In this document: positions 44,869 to 54,836 of the stretch, in pieces
Numbering within the stretch: the stretch's first letter is position 1
Layout of the letters: each line of letters begins with the position of its first letter
Notes under the pieces: generated by a model
The model's database searches: none
What the model was told of the DNA's origin: nothing
What the model saw: the letters and a program-made list of their open reading frames with translations, nothing else
Translations under genes and position numbers: made by a program
Source of the DNA: Acidobacteriota bacterium
Lineage (GTDB): Bacteria > Acidobacteriota > Terriglobia > Bryobacterales > Bryobacteraceae
DNA: 64,000 nucleotides
NCBI GenBank assembly: GCA_017307505.1
Contig: JAFKEE010000024.1
Location: 124,001 to 188,000, forward strand
Direction of reading: 5' to 3'

Positions 44869-44900
44869 GAGCGGGCCCGCCTTTCGAGCGGGCCCGCTTT
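44869..44900 (+). terminator. intrinsic terminator before sdhCAB
   Basis: GAGCGGGCCCGC occurs twice, separated by CTTTC, and forms a 10-base stem GCGGGCCCGC/GCGGGCCCGC followed by TTT. Each arm is itself palindromic. It separates the paralog pair from sdhC. Confidence 0.88.
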
Positions 44901-45021
44901 GTCAACGTACCCCGCACTCCGAAATTTCGCATACAATAGTGGGTTCCGGGCATCCTAGGTAACGAGATGGGATGGCCCCTCACACCCCACACCATACCTA
45001 CGGGGAAAACGGAGTGCCTCG

Positions 45022-45708
45022 ATGAGCTCAATCGCTGTTAACAGCGGCCTAAACAGAACAGCAACCTTCTACCATTCAGTCGTCGGCAAGAAAGTGGTGA
45101 TGGCCGTTTCAGGCTTCGTGCTTAGCGGTTTCGTCCTTGGCCACATGTTCGGCAATCTGCAGTTGTTCCAAGGGCGGGAGAAGCTGAACCACTATGCCGA
45201 GATGCTGCAAAGCCTGGGCGGCCTGCTGTGGTTCGCCCGATTTGTCCTGCTTTCGGCTGCCGTACTGCATATAACGGCTGCGTTTCAGTTATGGCGGCTC
45301 AAGAACGAAGCCAGGCCCCAGGCTTACGTCAAGAAGGCACATATCGCCACCAGTTACGCGGCGCGCACCATGATCTGGAGCGGGCCCATCGTTGGTGCGT
45401 TCCTCGTCTATCACATCCTACATTTCACGACAGGCCAAGCCCTGGGCGATCAATTCATTAAGGGTGACGTGTACCACAACGTCATCGTCGGCTTCCAAAA
45501 CCCCGCAGCGTCCTTCTTCTACATCATTGCCAACATCCTGCTGGCGATCCACCTCTACCACGGAGTCTGGAGCATGTTCCAGAGTTTGGGCGTGAACCAC
45601 CCGAAGTACACCCCGAAGCTGAAGACGCTGGCAAAGGTCTACGGCTGGGTCATCGGGATCGGGAACGTTTCCATGCCCCTGGCGGTGCTGGTTGGGCTCG
45701 TGAAGTAA
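45022..45708 (+). CDS. sdhC: succinate dehydrogenase cytochrome b subunit
   Basis: A 228-residue membrane anchor with five predicted helices, belonging to the b558-type single-subunit anchors found with three-gene sdhCAB operons (Bacteroidetes, Bacillus, Acidobacteria). The helix starts include VVMAVSGFVLSGFVLGHMFG and IWSGPIVGAFLVYHILHFT; His residues in these helices are candidates for heme axial ligands. No sdhD is needed. It starts the sdhCAB operon. Confidence 0.93.
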   Translation: MSSIAVNSGLNRTATFYHSVVGKKVVMAVSGFVLSGFVLGHMFGNLQLFQGREKLNHYAEMLQSLGGLLWFARFVLLSAAVLHITAAFQLWRLKNEARPQAYVKKAHIATSYAARTMIWSGPIVGAFLVYHILHFTTGQALGDQFIKGDVYHNVIVGFQNPAASFFYIIANILLAIHLYHGVWSMFQSLGVNHPKYTPKLKTLAKVYGWVIGIGNVSMPLAVLVGLVK

Positions 45709-45723
45709 GGAGGGCATATAGAC

Positions 45724-47643
45724 ATGGCACTGAATCTGGATTCGAAGATCCCTTCCGGACCGATTGAGCAGAAGTGGCAGAAGGCCAAGTTCGAGATGAA
45801 GTTGGTCAATCCGGCCAACAAGCGGAAGTACAACGTGATTGTGGTCGGCAGCGGCCTGGCAGGCGGTGCGGCGGCGGCCAGCCTGGGCGAACTGGGCTAC
45901 AACGTGAAGTGCTTCTGTTTTCAGGACTCCCCCCGGCGTGCCCACTCGATTGCGGCCCAGGGCGGCATCAATGCCGCTAAGAATTATCAAAACGACGGCG
46001 ATAGCGTCTACCGGCTGTTCTACGACACGGTGAAGGGCGGCGATTTCCGCGCTCGTGAGGCGAATGTCTACCGGCTGGCGGAAGTCAGCGTCGACATCAT
46101 TGACCAGTGCGTGGCGCAGGGTGTGCCATTCGCCCGGGAGTACGGTGGCGTGCTGGCCAACCGAAGTTTCGGCGGCGCGCAGGTATCGAGAACGTTCTAC
46201 GCACGAGGGCAGACGGGCCAGCAGCTGCTGCTGGGCTGCTACCAGGCACTGGAACGCCAGGTAGATGCCGGGCGTGTGAAGATGCTGTACCGCTACGAGA
46301 TGCTGGAACTGGTCGTGATCGACGGCCGGGCCCGCGGCATCATCACGCGGAACATGGTGACGGGCGAAATCGAGAGCCATGTAGCGGACGCCGTGGTGCT
46401 GGGCACCGGCGGCTACGGCAACGTGTTCTATCTGTCGACGAACGCCAAGGGTTCCAACGCAACGGCCATCTGGCGCGCCTACAAGAAGGGCGCGGGCTTC
46501 GCGAATCCCTGCTACACGCAGATCCACCCGACGTGCATTCCGCAGAGCGGCGACTACCAGTCGAAGCTGACGCTGATGAGCGAGTCGCTGCGCAATGACG
46601 GGCGTATCTGGGTGCCGACAAAGAAGGCGGACACGCGCGATCCGAATACTATTCCGGAGACGGAGCGCGACTACTACCTGGAGCGGCGCTATCCGGCATT
46701 CGGCAACCTGTGTCCCCGTGACATCGCTTCGCGCGCGGCGAAGGTGGCGTGCGACGAGGGCTATGGTGTGGGCCCCGGCGGGCGCGGTGTGTATCTGGAC
46801 TTCAGCGAGTCGATCAACCGGCTGGGCCGGAATGTGATCGAAGAGCGTTACGGCAACCTGTTCGAGATCTACGAGCGCATCACGGGCGATGATCCGTACA
46901 AGATGCCGATGCGCATCTACCCGGCCGTCCACTATACGATGGGCGGGCTGTGGGTGGACTATCAGTTGCAGTCGACCATCCCCGGCCTGTTCGTGCTAGG
47001 TGAGGCGAACTTCTCCGATCACGGGGCCAACCGGCTGGGCGCCAGCGCGCTGATGCAGGGTCTGGCGGATGGCTACTTCGTGATCCCGTACACGATGGGC
47101 AACTATCTGGCCGGCGTGAAGCCGGGCGGTGTGGATGCGACGCACCAGGAGTTCAAGGCAGCGAAGGAAGCGGTCGACGCGCGGACGAAGAAGTTCCTCT
47201 CGATCAAGGGTAAGAAGACGGTGGACGACTTCCACCGCGAACTGGGCAAGGTGATGTGGGAGTACTGCGGCATGGCTCGCAACGCCGCTGGCCTCGACCA
47301 CGCGATTGCCCGGATCCCCGAACTGCGGGCCGAGTTCTGGGAGAACGTGAATGTCCCGGGCAGCGGCGCCGAGCTCAACCAGAGCCTGGAACGCGCGGGG
47401 CGTGTGGCGGACTTCCTGGAGCTGGGTGAATTGCTGTGCCGCGACGCACGCATCCGTGAGGAGAGCTGTGGCGGCCACTTCCGTGAGGAGTACCAGACGG
47501 AGGACGGCGAGGCGAAGCGCGACGACGTGAACTTCTGCCACGCGGCCGTGTGGGAATACCTGGGTGACAACAAAGTTCCGGCGCGCAATACAGAGCCGCT
47601 GGAGTTCGAACACGTCCACCTGGCTCAGCGGAACTACAAATAG
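45724..47643 (+). CDS. sdhA: succinate dehydrogenase flavoprotein subunit
   Basis: A 639-residue FAD subunit oxidising succinate to fumarate. The dinucleotide motif is [17 protein letters not shown] (about 39-55), the FAD-attachment His lies in [11 protein letters not shown], and the active site includes HPTCIP and [11 protein letters not shown]. The length and a long N-terminal part fit the b558-type SdhA. AAGGAGG begins 9-15 bases before ATG. Confidence 0.97.
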   Translation: MALNLDSKIPSGPIEQKWQKAKFEMKLVNPANKRKYNVIVVGSGLAGGAAAASLGELGYNVKCFCFQDSPRRAHSIAAQGGINAAKNYQNDGDSVYRLFYDTVKGGDFRAREANVYRLAEVSVDIIDQCVAQGVPFAREYGGVLANRSFGGAQVSRTFYARGQTGQQLLLGCYQALERQVDAGRVKMLYRYEMLELVVIDGRARGIITRNMVTGEIESHVADAVVLGTGGYGNVFYLSTNAKGSNATAIWRAYKKGAGFANPCYTQIHPTCIPQSGDYQSKLTLMSESLRNDGRIWVPTKKADTRDPNTIPETERDYYLERRYPAFGNLCPRDIASRAAKVACDEGYGVGPGGRGVYLDFSESINRLGRNVIEERYGNLFEIYERITGDDPYKMPMRIYPAVHYTMGGLWVDYQLQSTIPGLFVLGEANFSDHGANRLGASALMQGLADGYFVIPYTMGNYLAGVKPGGVDATHQEFKAAKEAVDARTKKFLSIKGKKTVDDFHRELGKVMWEYCGMARNAAGLDHAIARIPELRAEFWENVNVPGSGAELNQSLERAGRVADFLELGELLCRDARIREESCGGHFREEYQTEDGEAKRDDVNFCHAAVWEYLGDNKVPARNTEPLEFEHVHLAQRNYK

Positions 47644-47655
47644 AGGCATCCGAAG

Positions 47656-48429
47656 ATGAAGATCATTCTGAACATCTGGCGTCAACAGAACGCCACATCC
47701 GCGGGCAGGATGGTGCGCTACGAGGTGCCCAACGCCAACGAGCATATGTCGTTTCTGGAGATGCTCGACGTCCTGAACGAAGAGCTTACCCGCAAGGGTG
47801 AGGATCCCGTCACGTTCGAGCACGACTGCCGGGAAGGCATCTGCGGCTGCTGCGGTTTCATGATCGACGGCGTGCCGCACGGTCCCCAGCGAGGGACAAC
47901 GGTATGCCAGCTGCACATGCGCCATTTCCACGACGGCGACGAGTTGTGGTTGGAGCCGTTCCGGGCCAAGGCGTTTCCCGTCATCAAAGACCTGATGGTG
48001 GATCGCAGTGCGTTCGACCGCATTATCGCGTCAGGCGGATTCATTTCCGTAAATACCGGGTCTGCACCGGACGGCAATGCGCTGCCTGTGATCAAGAAGT
48101 GCTCGGATATGGCGATGGATGCGGCGGCGTGTATCGGCTGCGGTGCCTGTGTGGCCTCCTGCCCGAATGCCTCGGCGTCACTCTTTGTCTCGGCAAAGAT
48201 TTCGCATCTTGGCCAACTGCCGCAAGGGCAGGCGGAGCGCGACCGGCGCGCCTCGCGGATGGTTCTCAAGATGACCGACGAAGGCTTTGGCTACTGCACA
48301 AATACGGGCGAGTGCGAAGCCGTGTGTCCGAAGGGCATCAAGATTGAGAACATCGCGCGGATGCACCGGGATTACATCAAGGCGTCGGCCACCTTCCGGG
48401 AAGAGACGTCGGGCGGCGGCGCGGGCTAA
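47656..48429 (+). CDS. sdhB: succinate dehydrogenase iron-sulfur subunit
   Basis: A 257-residue subunit carrying electrons from FAD to heme/quinone. The [2Fe-2S] site is [11 protein letters not shown] with a later Cys in GTTVC, the [4Fe-4S] site [12 protein letters not shown], and the [3Fe-4S]-type site [12 protein letters not shown]. All three clusters therefore look possible. Its stop overlaps the convergent methyltransferase stop by 4 bases. Confidence 0.97.
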   Translation: MKIILNIWRQQNATSAGRMVRYEVPNANEHMSFLEMLDVLNEELTRKGEDPVTFEHDCREGICGCCGFMIDGVPHGPQRGTTVCQLHMRHFHDGDELWLEPFRAKAFPVIKDLMVDRSAFDRIIASGGFISVNTGSAPDGNALPVIKKCSDMAMDAAACIGCGACVASCPNASASLFVSAKISHLGQLPQGQAERDRRASRMVLKMTDEGFGYCTNTGECEAVCPKGIKIENIARMHRDYIKASATFREETSGGGAG

Positions 48430-49067
48430 GGCACGCGTTCGAACAAGAGTCCCAGCATCACCTTCGAGTCCGGTACATTTCGCGGCCACTCTTCGATCAG
48501 CGCATACCCAAGGCGCTGGAGATGGGTGGCCGCTTTGCTTTTGTCGACCAGTTCCGGGTGCTGGCCGCCGAGATTCTGCATGCTGGCGGGCAGGACGCGC
48601 GTCGGGCTGACGGCTGTGGTCATGCCTTCCGGGTTGCGCTGCAGGACGAGGAAGAGATAGCGGGGATTCAGGGCGGCCAGGGTGTCGAGGCCCTTCCGCC
48701 AGCGGATGTGCTCCAGGACGAGCACCGCGGCGGCGGCGTGGAACGGGCCCTTCAGCGCGGAGTGTTCCAGGTCGTCGGCGACACAGAGCGAACCCGGACT
48801 ACGCCGGCGGAGTGCGGCCAGAAAGCGCGGATTGATGTCCGCGAAAAAGCTGCGATAGCCGTCGAAGACGCCGGGCGGGAGGTAGTCGAACATCTGGCCC
48901 GTGCCGGCGCCCGCAATGAGGAGGCGGGCTCCGGGTTCTCCGACACGCGCGAGGAAGTCCGCCACATGGGCGGCATTCGCTTGAGCTTGGCCAATGGCGG
49001 CCATGTGGGCTTCGTAATCCCCCACTTGTACTTTTGAGGTCCACGCATCCCGTAAAGTGGAAGGCAT
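48426..49067 (-). CDS. class I SAM-dependent methyltransferase-like protein
   Basis: A 213-residue Rossmann-fold protein. [16 protein letters not shown] (about 48-63) is motif [16 protein letters not shown] motif II, and [17 protein letters not shown] the region of motif IV/V. Substrate unknown. It is divergent from ctaA and convergent with sdhB. Conservative substitutions in motif I (GAGTGQ) still allow SAM binding. Confidence 0.78.
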   Translation of the reverse strand: MPSTLRDAWTSKVQVGDYEAHMAAIGQAQANAAHVADFLARVGEPGARLLIAGAGTGQMFDYLPPGVFDGYRSFFADINPRFLAALRRRSPGSLCVADDLEHSALKGPFHAAAAVLVLEHIRWRKGLDTLAALNPRYLFLVLQRNPEGMTTAVSPTRVLPASMQNLGGQHPELVDKSKAATHLQRLGYALIEEWPRNVPDSKVMLGLLFERVP

Positions 49068-49088
49068 ACGGTTTCATTGTAGAAAGTC

Positions 49089-49979
49089 ATGAACAATCGA
49101 GTGCAGGCGTTCGTCCGGCTGGCGTGGGCCATGCTGGGGTGGAATGTGTTTGTGGTGTTGTGGGGCGCGTTTGTGCGGGCGTCCGGATCCGGCGCGGGCT
49201 GTGGCAGTCACTGGCCGTTGTGCAATGGCGAAGTGATGCCGCCCTCGCCGACGATGAGCACGATCATCGAATTCACGCACCGGCTCACCAGCGGCGTGGC
49301 GCTGATTGGTGTCGCCGCGCTGGTGGTATGGAGCCGGATGCTGTTCCCCAAGGGGCATCTGGCGCGCAAAGCGGCCTGGGCTTCCCTGATCTTCATCATC
49401 GTCGAAGCGTTGTTGGGCGCAGGACTGGTGCTGCTCGCGTATGTCGAGAAGAACGCTTCGGCCGGGCGGGCTCTGTATCTTTGCGCCCACCTGACGAATA
49501 CCCTGCTGCTGCTGGCCGCCATTGGATCGTGCGGGTGGTTTGCGCGTTACGACCGCTGGGTCACGGCACGAGTGCCCACCCTGGTTTGGGCGGCGATGGG
49601 TGTCGCGTTGTGCGCCAGTATTACCGGGGTCGTGGCCGCGTTAGGGGATACGATCTGGCCCGCAGTCTCGTTGCAGGAAGGCATGCGGCAGGAGTTCTCG
49701 AAGGAAGCTCCGCTGCTGCTGCAACTGAGGTTAGTCCACCCCGTGATTGCTTCCGCATCGGGTGTGTTCCTCATCCTGGCCGCGCTGTTGCGCTTCCGCG
49801 GCCGGATGAAGGCCTGGCTGCTCGGGTTGACGATGGTGCAACTGGCGGCGGGCGGACTGAATGTCGTGCTGCTGGCTCCGGTCTGGATGCAGATCCTCCA
49901 CCTGGCTCTTGCCGTGAGTGTTTGGATCGTGTTGGCTTTCGGGGCGATGTCGTACGGCAGCGAGACGGAGATTGTCTAA
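49089..49979 (+). CDS. ctaA: heme A synthase, COX15/CtaA
   Basis: A 296-residue membrane protein with eight predicted helices that oxidises heme O to heme A for aa3-type oxidases. WGAFVRASGSGAGCGSHWPLCNG near the N terminus (shown in part: RASGSGAGC and SHWPLCNG) has the Cys pair typical of the family; His ligands appear in IEFTHRLTSG, LYLCAHLTN and LRLVHPVIAS. No oxidase genes are adjacent. Confidence 0.92.
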   Translation: MNNRVQAFVRLAWAMLGWNVFVVLWGAFVRASGSGAGCGSHWPLCNGEVMPPSPTMSTIIEFTHRLTSGVALIGVAALVVWSRMLFPKGHLARKAAWASLIFIIVEALLGAGLVLLAYVEKNASAGRALYLCAHLTNTLLLLAAIGSCGWFARYDRWVTARVPTLVWAAMGVALCASITGVVAALGDTIWPAVSLQEGMRQEFSKEAPLLLQLRLVHPVIASASGVFLILAALLRFRGRMKAWLLGLTMVQLAAGGLNVVLLAPVWMQILHLALAVSVWIVLAFGAMSYGSETEIV

Positions 49980-50671
49980 GTCGCGAGGCGATCGAGCAGT
50001 TCTCGAAAGCGACGGCGCGAGACTTCTTCGCGGCGGCCGCTCTTCAGGGTGACCTGGCCGGATCCTCCGGGCAGCGGGGCGACCTCCTTGATCTCATCCA
50101 GGCGCACCAGCGCGGCCCGCGAGATGCGGAAGAAATGCGCGGCATCGAGCCGTGCTTCCAGATCGTTCAGTGTCGGATCCATCCAGTATTCGCGATCGCG
50201 TGTGCAGAGCTTGGTCAGGCCCGATTCAGAAAGGAACGCGACGATGTCGGCCACGGGGATGACGACATAGCGTTCTCCGGCGCGGGCCAGGAAGCGCTGC
50301 GGAGCGGGGAGCTTGGGCTCAGCCTCCCGGGTCTTGGCCAGGGCCTGCTCAAGGCGCGCCCGTGAGACCGGTTTGAGCAGGTAATCGACGGCGCGCAGTT
50401 CGAACGCTTCCACCGCATAGTGATCGTAGGCCGTGCAGAAGATGATGTTCGGCCGGGGTTCGGGCAGTGAAGCGGCGACCTCAGTGCCGCGGCAGCCGGG
50501 CATCTCGACGTCGAGCAGGACGACATCCGGACGGAGTTCGCGGATCTGTTGAATCGCAGCGATGCCGTCGCCGGCCTCACCGCAGACGGTTACGCCCTCC
50601 AGACCTCCCAACAGCCGCTGGAGCCTTTCCCGCGCGGGCCGTTCATCATCCACGATGAGCACTCTGGTCAT
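49976..50671 (-). CDS. LytTR family response regulator
   Basis: A 231-residue regulator. The receiver domain has DDE (about 8-10), phosphoacceptor Asp in VVLLDVEMPG (about 55) and Lys in LLKPVSRA. The LytTR DNA-binding domain follows (about 125-228: ERYVVIPVADIVAFLSESGL, ISRAALVRLDEI). Its ATG overlaps the stop of the kinase gene by 4 bases. The target promoter is not identified. Confidence 0.94.
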   Translation of the reverse strand: MTRVLIVDDERPARERLQRLLGGLEGVTVCGEAGDGIAAIQQIRELRPDVVLLDVEMPGCRGTEVAASLPEPRPNIIFCTAYDHYAVEAFELRAVDYLLKPVSRARLEQALAKTREAEPKLPAPQRFLARAGERYVVIPVADIVAFLSESGLTKLCTRDREYWMDPTLNDLEARLDAAHFFRISRAALVRLDEIKEVAPLPGGSGQVTLKSGRREEVSRRRFRELLDRLAT

Positions 50672-52275
50672 ACAGGCAACTCGATTGTAGCGGTCGTGAC
50701 GTGGTGGGTGTGGTCACGGCTGAGGGTGAGGCGGCCGCGATCACCATAGTAGCCGGCCAGGCGTTCGCGGACGTTTTTCAGACCATGTCCAGTTTCGGTA
50801 GCCGGTTCCTTCGGACCGGGGCCGGTGTCGGTCACCGTGAGGACCAGCGTGTCGCCCCGCAGGCTGGCGCGGATGGTGACCAGGCAGGGCTGGCTGGTGA
50901 CGGCGACGCCGTGCTTGAGGGCATTTTCAACGAGAGGCTGCAGCGTCATCGCGGGCACGCGGGCGGCGAGAGTATCGCTCCCGGCGTCAATCTCGACGCG
51001 CAATCGCTGGCCGAAGCGAGCCTGCTGAACGTCCAGCCAGGCACGGATGAAATCCAGCTCCTGAGAAAGGGGCTCCATCTCGGCTTCGGACCGTTGGAGG
51101 GTGTAACGAAAGACCTCGGCCAGCTTCTCCACGGTCTCTTCGGCGAGTTCGGGGTTCGAGGGGATGAGCCCGGCCACGGTGTTCAAGGCGTTGAACAGGA
51201 AGTGCGGGTTGATCTGGGCGCGCAGTGCCTTGAGTTCTGACCGGCTCGCGTCGAGGAGCAGCGCCCGCCGTTTCGCTTCCAGGCGGCGGTTTTCCAGCAG
51301 GAAGTGGAGCATCTCGGACAACGTCTTCACCAGCGCCAGGTCTTCGCTGAACAACGGCCGCCCATCAGGACGGTCTTCCAGGCTGATGACTCCGTCGGAA
51401 TTGATAGAGGCTCGTGTGTGGAAGATGTGCTCGGCCAGGATGTGCGCTTCGCGAAGAAGCACGGCTTCGTCCTCACTGCCCTGGAGCTTCTCCAGGAAGA
51501 CGCGCTGGGCCTCGGCGGGCGAGTAGGGACGGCCCAGGACGCGGCGGTCCAATAGCTCACCCAGGGAGCGGCAGAGGCGGAAGACGCCCCAGAGGACCGG
51601 CAGCATCAGGAGCGCGGAGTAGATGGGATCCAGGCCGGCGGGCAGGAGGCTGAACCAGACGGTGAGCGCGATGAGAGCGACCGCGAAGTTCGAGCCCCAC
51701 TTGGCGAACAGGTCGAGGAACAGAAAGCGCCTGCGGGAGTAGCTGTGGACCATCAGCACCGGCAGAGGGAGCGAGCGCATCAGCAGGCTCAGCCAGTCGC
51801 CGAAGGTGAACATGGCCAGCGGGATCAGCACCATGATGATGACCAGCAGAATGATGCTTGTGCGGCCACTGCCCGGGGCTCGGGCCGCGGTGGCGCAGGT
51901 CCAGGCGAAGACGGCGCAGTAGGCGATGCTGAGGTCGCGCTGCGCGTGCGTGAGGGTGATGACGTTCACCGTATGGAGCAGCGAAAGAGCGGCGATGATG
52001 GCGCTGGCGAGCGCGACGAATGGGATGCCGCGGGATCCGAAGAGCTTGCCGAGCAAGGCCGGAAAGACGCAGGCTCCGGCGAGCAACACGAAGTAGTGGC
52101 TCGGTACAAGGATATTCAGGCCGAACCAGGCCGAGGACGTGATGAAGATGGCGGGATAGAGCCAGCTGCGCAGTTCCGTGCGGCCCAGGCGCAGCTGGCG
52201 GGTCCAGAGTGCGAACAGTCCGATGAAGGCAGCCAGCCCGAAGGTGTAGACCAGAACTGAGATCGTGCGGTACAC
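50668..52275 (-). CDS. LytS-type sensor histidine kinase
   Basis: A 535-residue kinase. About seven or eight N-terminal membrane helices fill residues 1-240, then a linker and a His_kinase domain with ALRAQINPHFLFNALNT (His in NPHF) and HATPase PLVENALKHGV, DTGPGP. It pairs with the LytTR regulator. The start is unsure: GTG 52275 begins right before the first helix; the frame stays open to 52359, which would overlap the neighbour. Confidence 0.9.
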   Translation of the reverse strand: MYRTISVLVYTFGLAAFIGLFALWTRQLRLGRTELRSWLYPAIFITSSAWFGLNILVPSHYFVLLAGACVFPALLGKLFGSRGIPFVALASAIIAALSLLHTVNVITLTHAQRDLSIAYCAVFAWTCATAARAPGSGRTSIILLVIIMVLIPLAMFTFGDWLSLLMRSLPLPVLMVHSYSRRRFLFLDLFAKWGSNFAVALIALTVWFSLLPAGLDPIYSALLMLPVLWGVFRLCRSLGELLDRRVLGRPYSPAEAQRVFLEKLQGSEDEAVLLREAHILAEHIFHTRASINSDGVISLEDRPDGRPLFSEDLALVKTLSEMLHFLLENRRLEAKRRALLLDASRSELKALRAQINPHFLFNALNTVAGLIPSNPELAEETVEKLAEVFRYTLQRSEAEMEPLSQELDFIRAWLDVQQARFGQRLRVEIDAGSDTLAARVPAMTLQPLVENALKHGVAVTSQPCLVTIRASLRGDTLVLTVTDTGPGPKEPATETGHGLKNVRERLAGYYGDRGRLTLSRDHTHHVTTATIELPV

Positions 52276-52297
52276 GTCAATCAGGATGGTACGACTG

Positions 52298-52642
52298 CTA
52301 TCTGCTTGCGGCAACAAGGACCACTGTGAGCACCAGTGAGATGCCGTAGACGACGCCAAGCGTGGTGAGGATGGCCCTGCCTCCGGTCATGCGTCCACGG
52401 CTCTCCAGGTGCCGCAGTTCCGAGTAGCGGTAGGTCTGTTCTTTGAGAGAGCCCCCGTCTAGTACCAAAATGGAGATTCCTTCGTCGGTGACGGACTGGA
52501 GCCGGGCCTTCTCAATGATCTGGGATTGGGTTCGAACGCGGAGCGGCGAGCCTGGCGGCAGTTGGAGCGCCATTGATCGCAGGTCCTTTCCCGGTAGCAG
52601 CATCGCGAAGAAAAGCAGCAATGAAACACACCGGAACAGCAT
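52298..52642 (-). CDS. exported small beta-domain protein with C-terminal membrane helix
   Basis: A 114-residue protein: signal-like N terminus (1-19), a beta-rich domain (about 26-80: LPPGSPLRVRTQS, TDEGISILVLD, YRYSELRHLES) and a membrane segment at about 88-112. The domain resembles Sm-like barrels in layout. It parallels the second half of the next upstream gene, including the phrase DLRSMAL against DLRSKAL. Role unknown. Confidence 0.72.
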   Translation of the reverse strand: MLFRCVSLLLFFAMLLPGKDLRSMALQLPPGSPLRVRTQSQIIEKARLQSVTDEGISILVLDGGSLKEQTYRYSELRHLESRGRMTGGRAILTTLGVVYGISLVLTVVLVAASR

Positions 52643-52648
52643 GCGTTT

Positions 52649-53203
52649 TTAACCTCCACCGATCAATCCACTAATGCCCATGAGCGCGCCTATCGTCAGG
52701 GCTGCAACGATGCCCGGATGAAGTCCGTTGCGCGGATACTTCAGCGACTTCATCTCGTCGAAGGCGAACACGCGTTGAGCGCCTGGCTGGCTGGAGACAA
52801 GTTCCACCGTGATGCCCTCCTCGGCGACGGCGCGTAGCAGGCCCTTGAGCTTTTCGCCGGACCTGGTCTGGACTTCGACCTTGGCACCGTTCGGAATGTC
52901 CAGCGCCTTCGACCGCAGGTCTGCGGCAGGCAGCCCGCAGACCGTTGCCAGCAACAGCGCCAGCAACCGGTGGACGACACCGAAGCCTCGGCGGTCCAGC
53001 CGTCGCACAGAGCGGATCTCGTCAAACATCCAGACCGTTTCTCCGTTGCCGGTGGTGATATGAACGGTGTCGTCGGTGGTGAATCCGAGCCGGCCCTGGA
53101 TCCTGCGGCGTGCCGTCGTTGTGAGTTCTACTGGCACACCGGTTGGGAAGGAGCCGATTTTCTCAATGAGAGTGGACTGGCGTTCGAGATCCCTCGGCAG
53201 CAT
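52649..53203 (-). CDS. protein with two Sm-like beta domains and internal membrane segment
   Basis: A 184-residue protein from ATG 53203 (the frame extends to 53248). Domain 1 is at about 14-65 (FPTGVPVELTTTARRRIQGRLG, shown as FPTGVPVELTT). Then a leader-like hydrophobic stretch HRLLALLLATVCGLPAADL (about 78-96), domain 2 (IPNGAKVEVQTRSGEKLKG, FAFDEMKSLKYPRNG) and a C-terminal helix. The internal leader looks like the signal peptide of the neighbour, so this may be a fusion of two genes. Confidence 0.7.
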   Translation of the reverse strand: MLPRDLERQSTLIEKIGSFPTGVPVELTTTARRRIQGRLGFTTDDTVHITTGNGETVWMFDEIRSVRRLDRRGFGVVHRLLALLLATVCGLPAADLRSKALDIPNGAKVEVQTRSGEKLKGLLRAVAEEGITVELVSSQPGAQRVFAFDEMKSLKYPRNGLHPGIVAALTIGALMGISGLIGGG

Positions 53204-53299
53204 AACGTTCCTGATCTCCTGATTCAGGCTAGGGCGGAACGCTGCCAAGTCCTACCGAAGGACGATGAACGGCGGTTGGCGGGGGATCAGCGGCGTCGA

Positions 53300-53803
53300 T
53301 CAGAGATCAAAGGCGCGGGCATAACAGACCTTGCCGTGGCAGCCTTCGATGGAGCCCGGGGAGAGTTCCATCGCCATAAAGTGATCGCCGGGTGGGAAGG
53401 GTGATTGCAGCGTGGCGGCCAGTTCGGAGGAGAATCCGAAGCGGCTGTAGTAGGCGGCATCACCGAGCACGAACACGGCGTCCACCCCGGCATGCGCGAG
53501 CATGGGCAGGCTCATGTGGATCAGTGCCCCGCCGACGCCGCGGCGCTGGAAATCCGGATCGACCGCCAGCGGCGCCAGCGCGGCCACCTGTGCGGACCCC
53601 TCGCTTGGGTCTATCGTCAGCCGGCTATAGAGGATGTGACCCGCCACCTGTTGTTCCGCCTCGGCGACGAGTTCGAGAATGACGGCACCTTCCGCTCGCA
53701 GCGCCTCCACGAGATCCGCTTCGTCAGGCTGCCCGAAGGCGCGAATGAGTAGCCGCCGGGTAGCGGGCTGGTCTTCGGCTTCCCACTCGCGCAGGGAGAT
53801 CAT
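53300..53803 (-). CDS. GNAT family N-acetyltransferase
   Basis: A 167-residue acetyltransferase. The acetyl-CoA loop is PDFQRRGVGGALI (Q-R-x-x-G-x-G, about 88-100), preceded by the strand ALAPLAVD. VFVLGDAAYYSRFGF is typical of the YhbS-like subgroup. Substrate unknown. Its ATG overlaps the stop of the first DUF1572 gene by 4 bases, forming an operon. Confidence 0.92.
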   Translation of the reverse strand: MISLREWEAEDQPATRRLLIRAFGQPDEADLVEALRAEGAVILELVAEAEQQVAGHILYSRLTIDPSEGSAQVAALAPLAVDPDFQRRGVGGALIHMSLPMLAHAGVDAVFVLGDAAYYSRFGFSSELAATLQSPFPPGDHFMAMELSPGSIEGCHGKVCYARAFDL

Positions 53804-54291
53804 TTCGTCGCAAACCGCGGGAGATTCAAATCCTCACCGGTGAAGGCCTTGGTGAGGAAGATGATCTGGCCTGTATGAAGCGCAAAGTGCTGCACGACCT
53901 GATAGATGGCATCCAGGGTAAGCATGGTGCGTCCCATGGGAGCGACTGTCTCTAATAGCCGTTCCGGGGCCAACTTCTCCAGCACAGCGCACGCTTCTTC
54001 CAGACAGGCTGAGAGCTTTGTGAGCAGCTCCTGTTTGGTGAGCCCTCCGCGCGCGCCAAACTCGGCGTCGCGGACCCGGACATCGGGTTGCCCGCCGATG
54101 GAGTGGATGATGAACTGCCGCAGATTGCCCTCCAGGTGGAGGCACAGATTGCCGGCAGAGTTGGCGTTGTCGCCTGTGCGGCCCCAGACCTGGGACTCCT
54201 CCAGTTTGCCCACGCATGTCTCGATCTGGCCCATCAGCATACGAAGTTTGGAGGTTGAGAATACGAGGAAAGCCTGCTCAACGGTTGCCAT
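53800..54291 (-). CDS. DUF1572/DinB-like protein 1
   Basis: A 163-residue four-helix bundle of the DinB-like superfamily. NLCLHLEGNLRQFI and VQHFALHTGQIIFLTK provide the conserved His residues (about 52, 134, 138) that bind a metal in this fold. Members may be thiol-dependent transferases. It is 2 bases downstream of a close paralog. Confidence 0.85.
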   Translation of the reverse strand: MATVEQAFLVFSTSKLRMLMGQIETCVGKLEESQVWGRTGDNANSAGNLCLHLEGNLRQFIIHSIGGQPDVRVRDAEFGARGGLTKQELLTKLSACLEEACAVLEKLAPERLLETVAPMGRTMLTLDAIYQVVQHFALHTGQIIFLTKAFTGEDLNLPRFATK

Positions 54292-54293
54292 GG

Positions 54294-54836
54294 TTAGGGT
54301 GTCTCCTGACCCGCCGGCGGCGGCGGTGGTTGAACGGTTCCGGTGAGGTGCCGGTAGAAGCCAAGATCCTCCCCTGTCGCCGCTTTGGTGGAGAACAGGA
54401 TCTGGCCGGTGTGCTGCGCGAAGTGCTCGACGACGTGATAAACGGCTTCCAGGACGGTCACGTCGTAGTTCTGAGGCCGGACGATGCTGGTGAGGCGTTC
54501 TGCAGGAATCTGCTCGATGACGGAGCAGGCTTCCTGCACGGTGCTGTTCAGACGCTGCCAGAGTTCTTCCTTAGAGATGCCGCCACGCGCCGCAAACTCC
54601 GCGTCCCGCTGGCGGTGATCCTCCTGGCCGGCGATGCCATGCAGGATCCACTGGCGGACATTTCCCGCAAGGTGCAGACAGAGATTGCCGGTTGAATTGG
54701 AGGTCTCGCCGGTTCGCATCCAGATCTGGTCGTCGCTGAGCCTCTCCAGGCAGACGTGGATCCGGTTGAGGAACTGGCGCAGTTTCTTTGCGGAAAACTC
54801 GATAAAGAGCTGGTCGCTGGCGGACACCGGCGGCAT
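54294..54836 (-). CDS. DUF1572/DinB-like protein 2
   Basis: A 180-residue paralog of the previous gene: NLCLHLAGNVRQWILHGI and VEHFAQHTGQILFSTK keep the metal-binding His. It carries an additional Pro-rich tail (VQPPPPPAG). Tandem duplication explains the pair. It heads the operon with the GNAT gene; substrate not known. Confidence 0.85.
   Translation of the reverse strand: MPPVSASDQLFIEFSAKKLRQFLNRIHVCLERLSDDQIWMRTGETSNSTGNLCLHLAGNVRQWILHGIAGQEDHRQRDAEFAARGGISKEELWQRLNSTVQEACSVIEQIPAERLTSIVRPQNYDVTVLEAVYHVVEHFAQHTGQILFSTKAATGEDLGFYRHLTGTVQPPPPPAGQETP

Noticed and set aside
45418-46932. 504-codon minus-strand frame opposite sdhC and sdhA
   Set aside because: Shadow of the sdh operon with His/Arg-rich composition.
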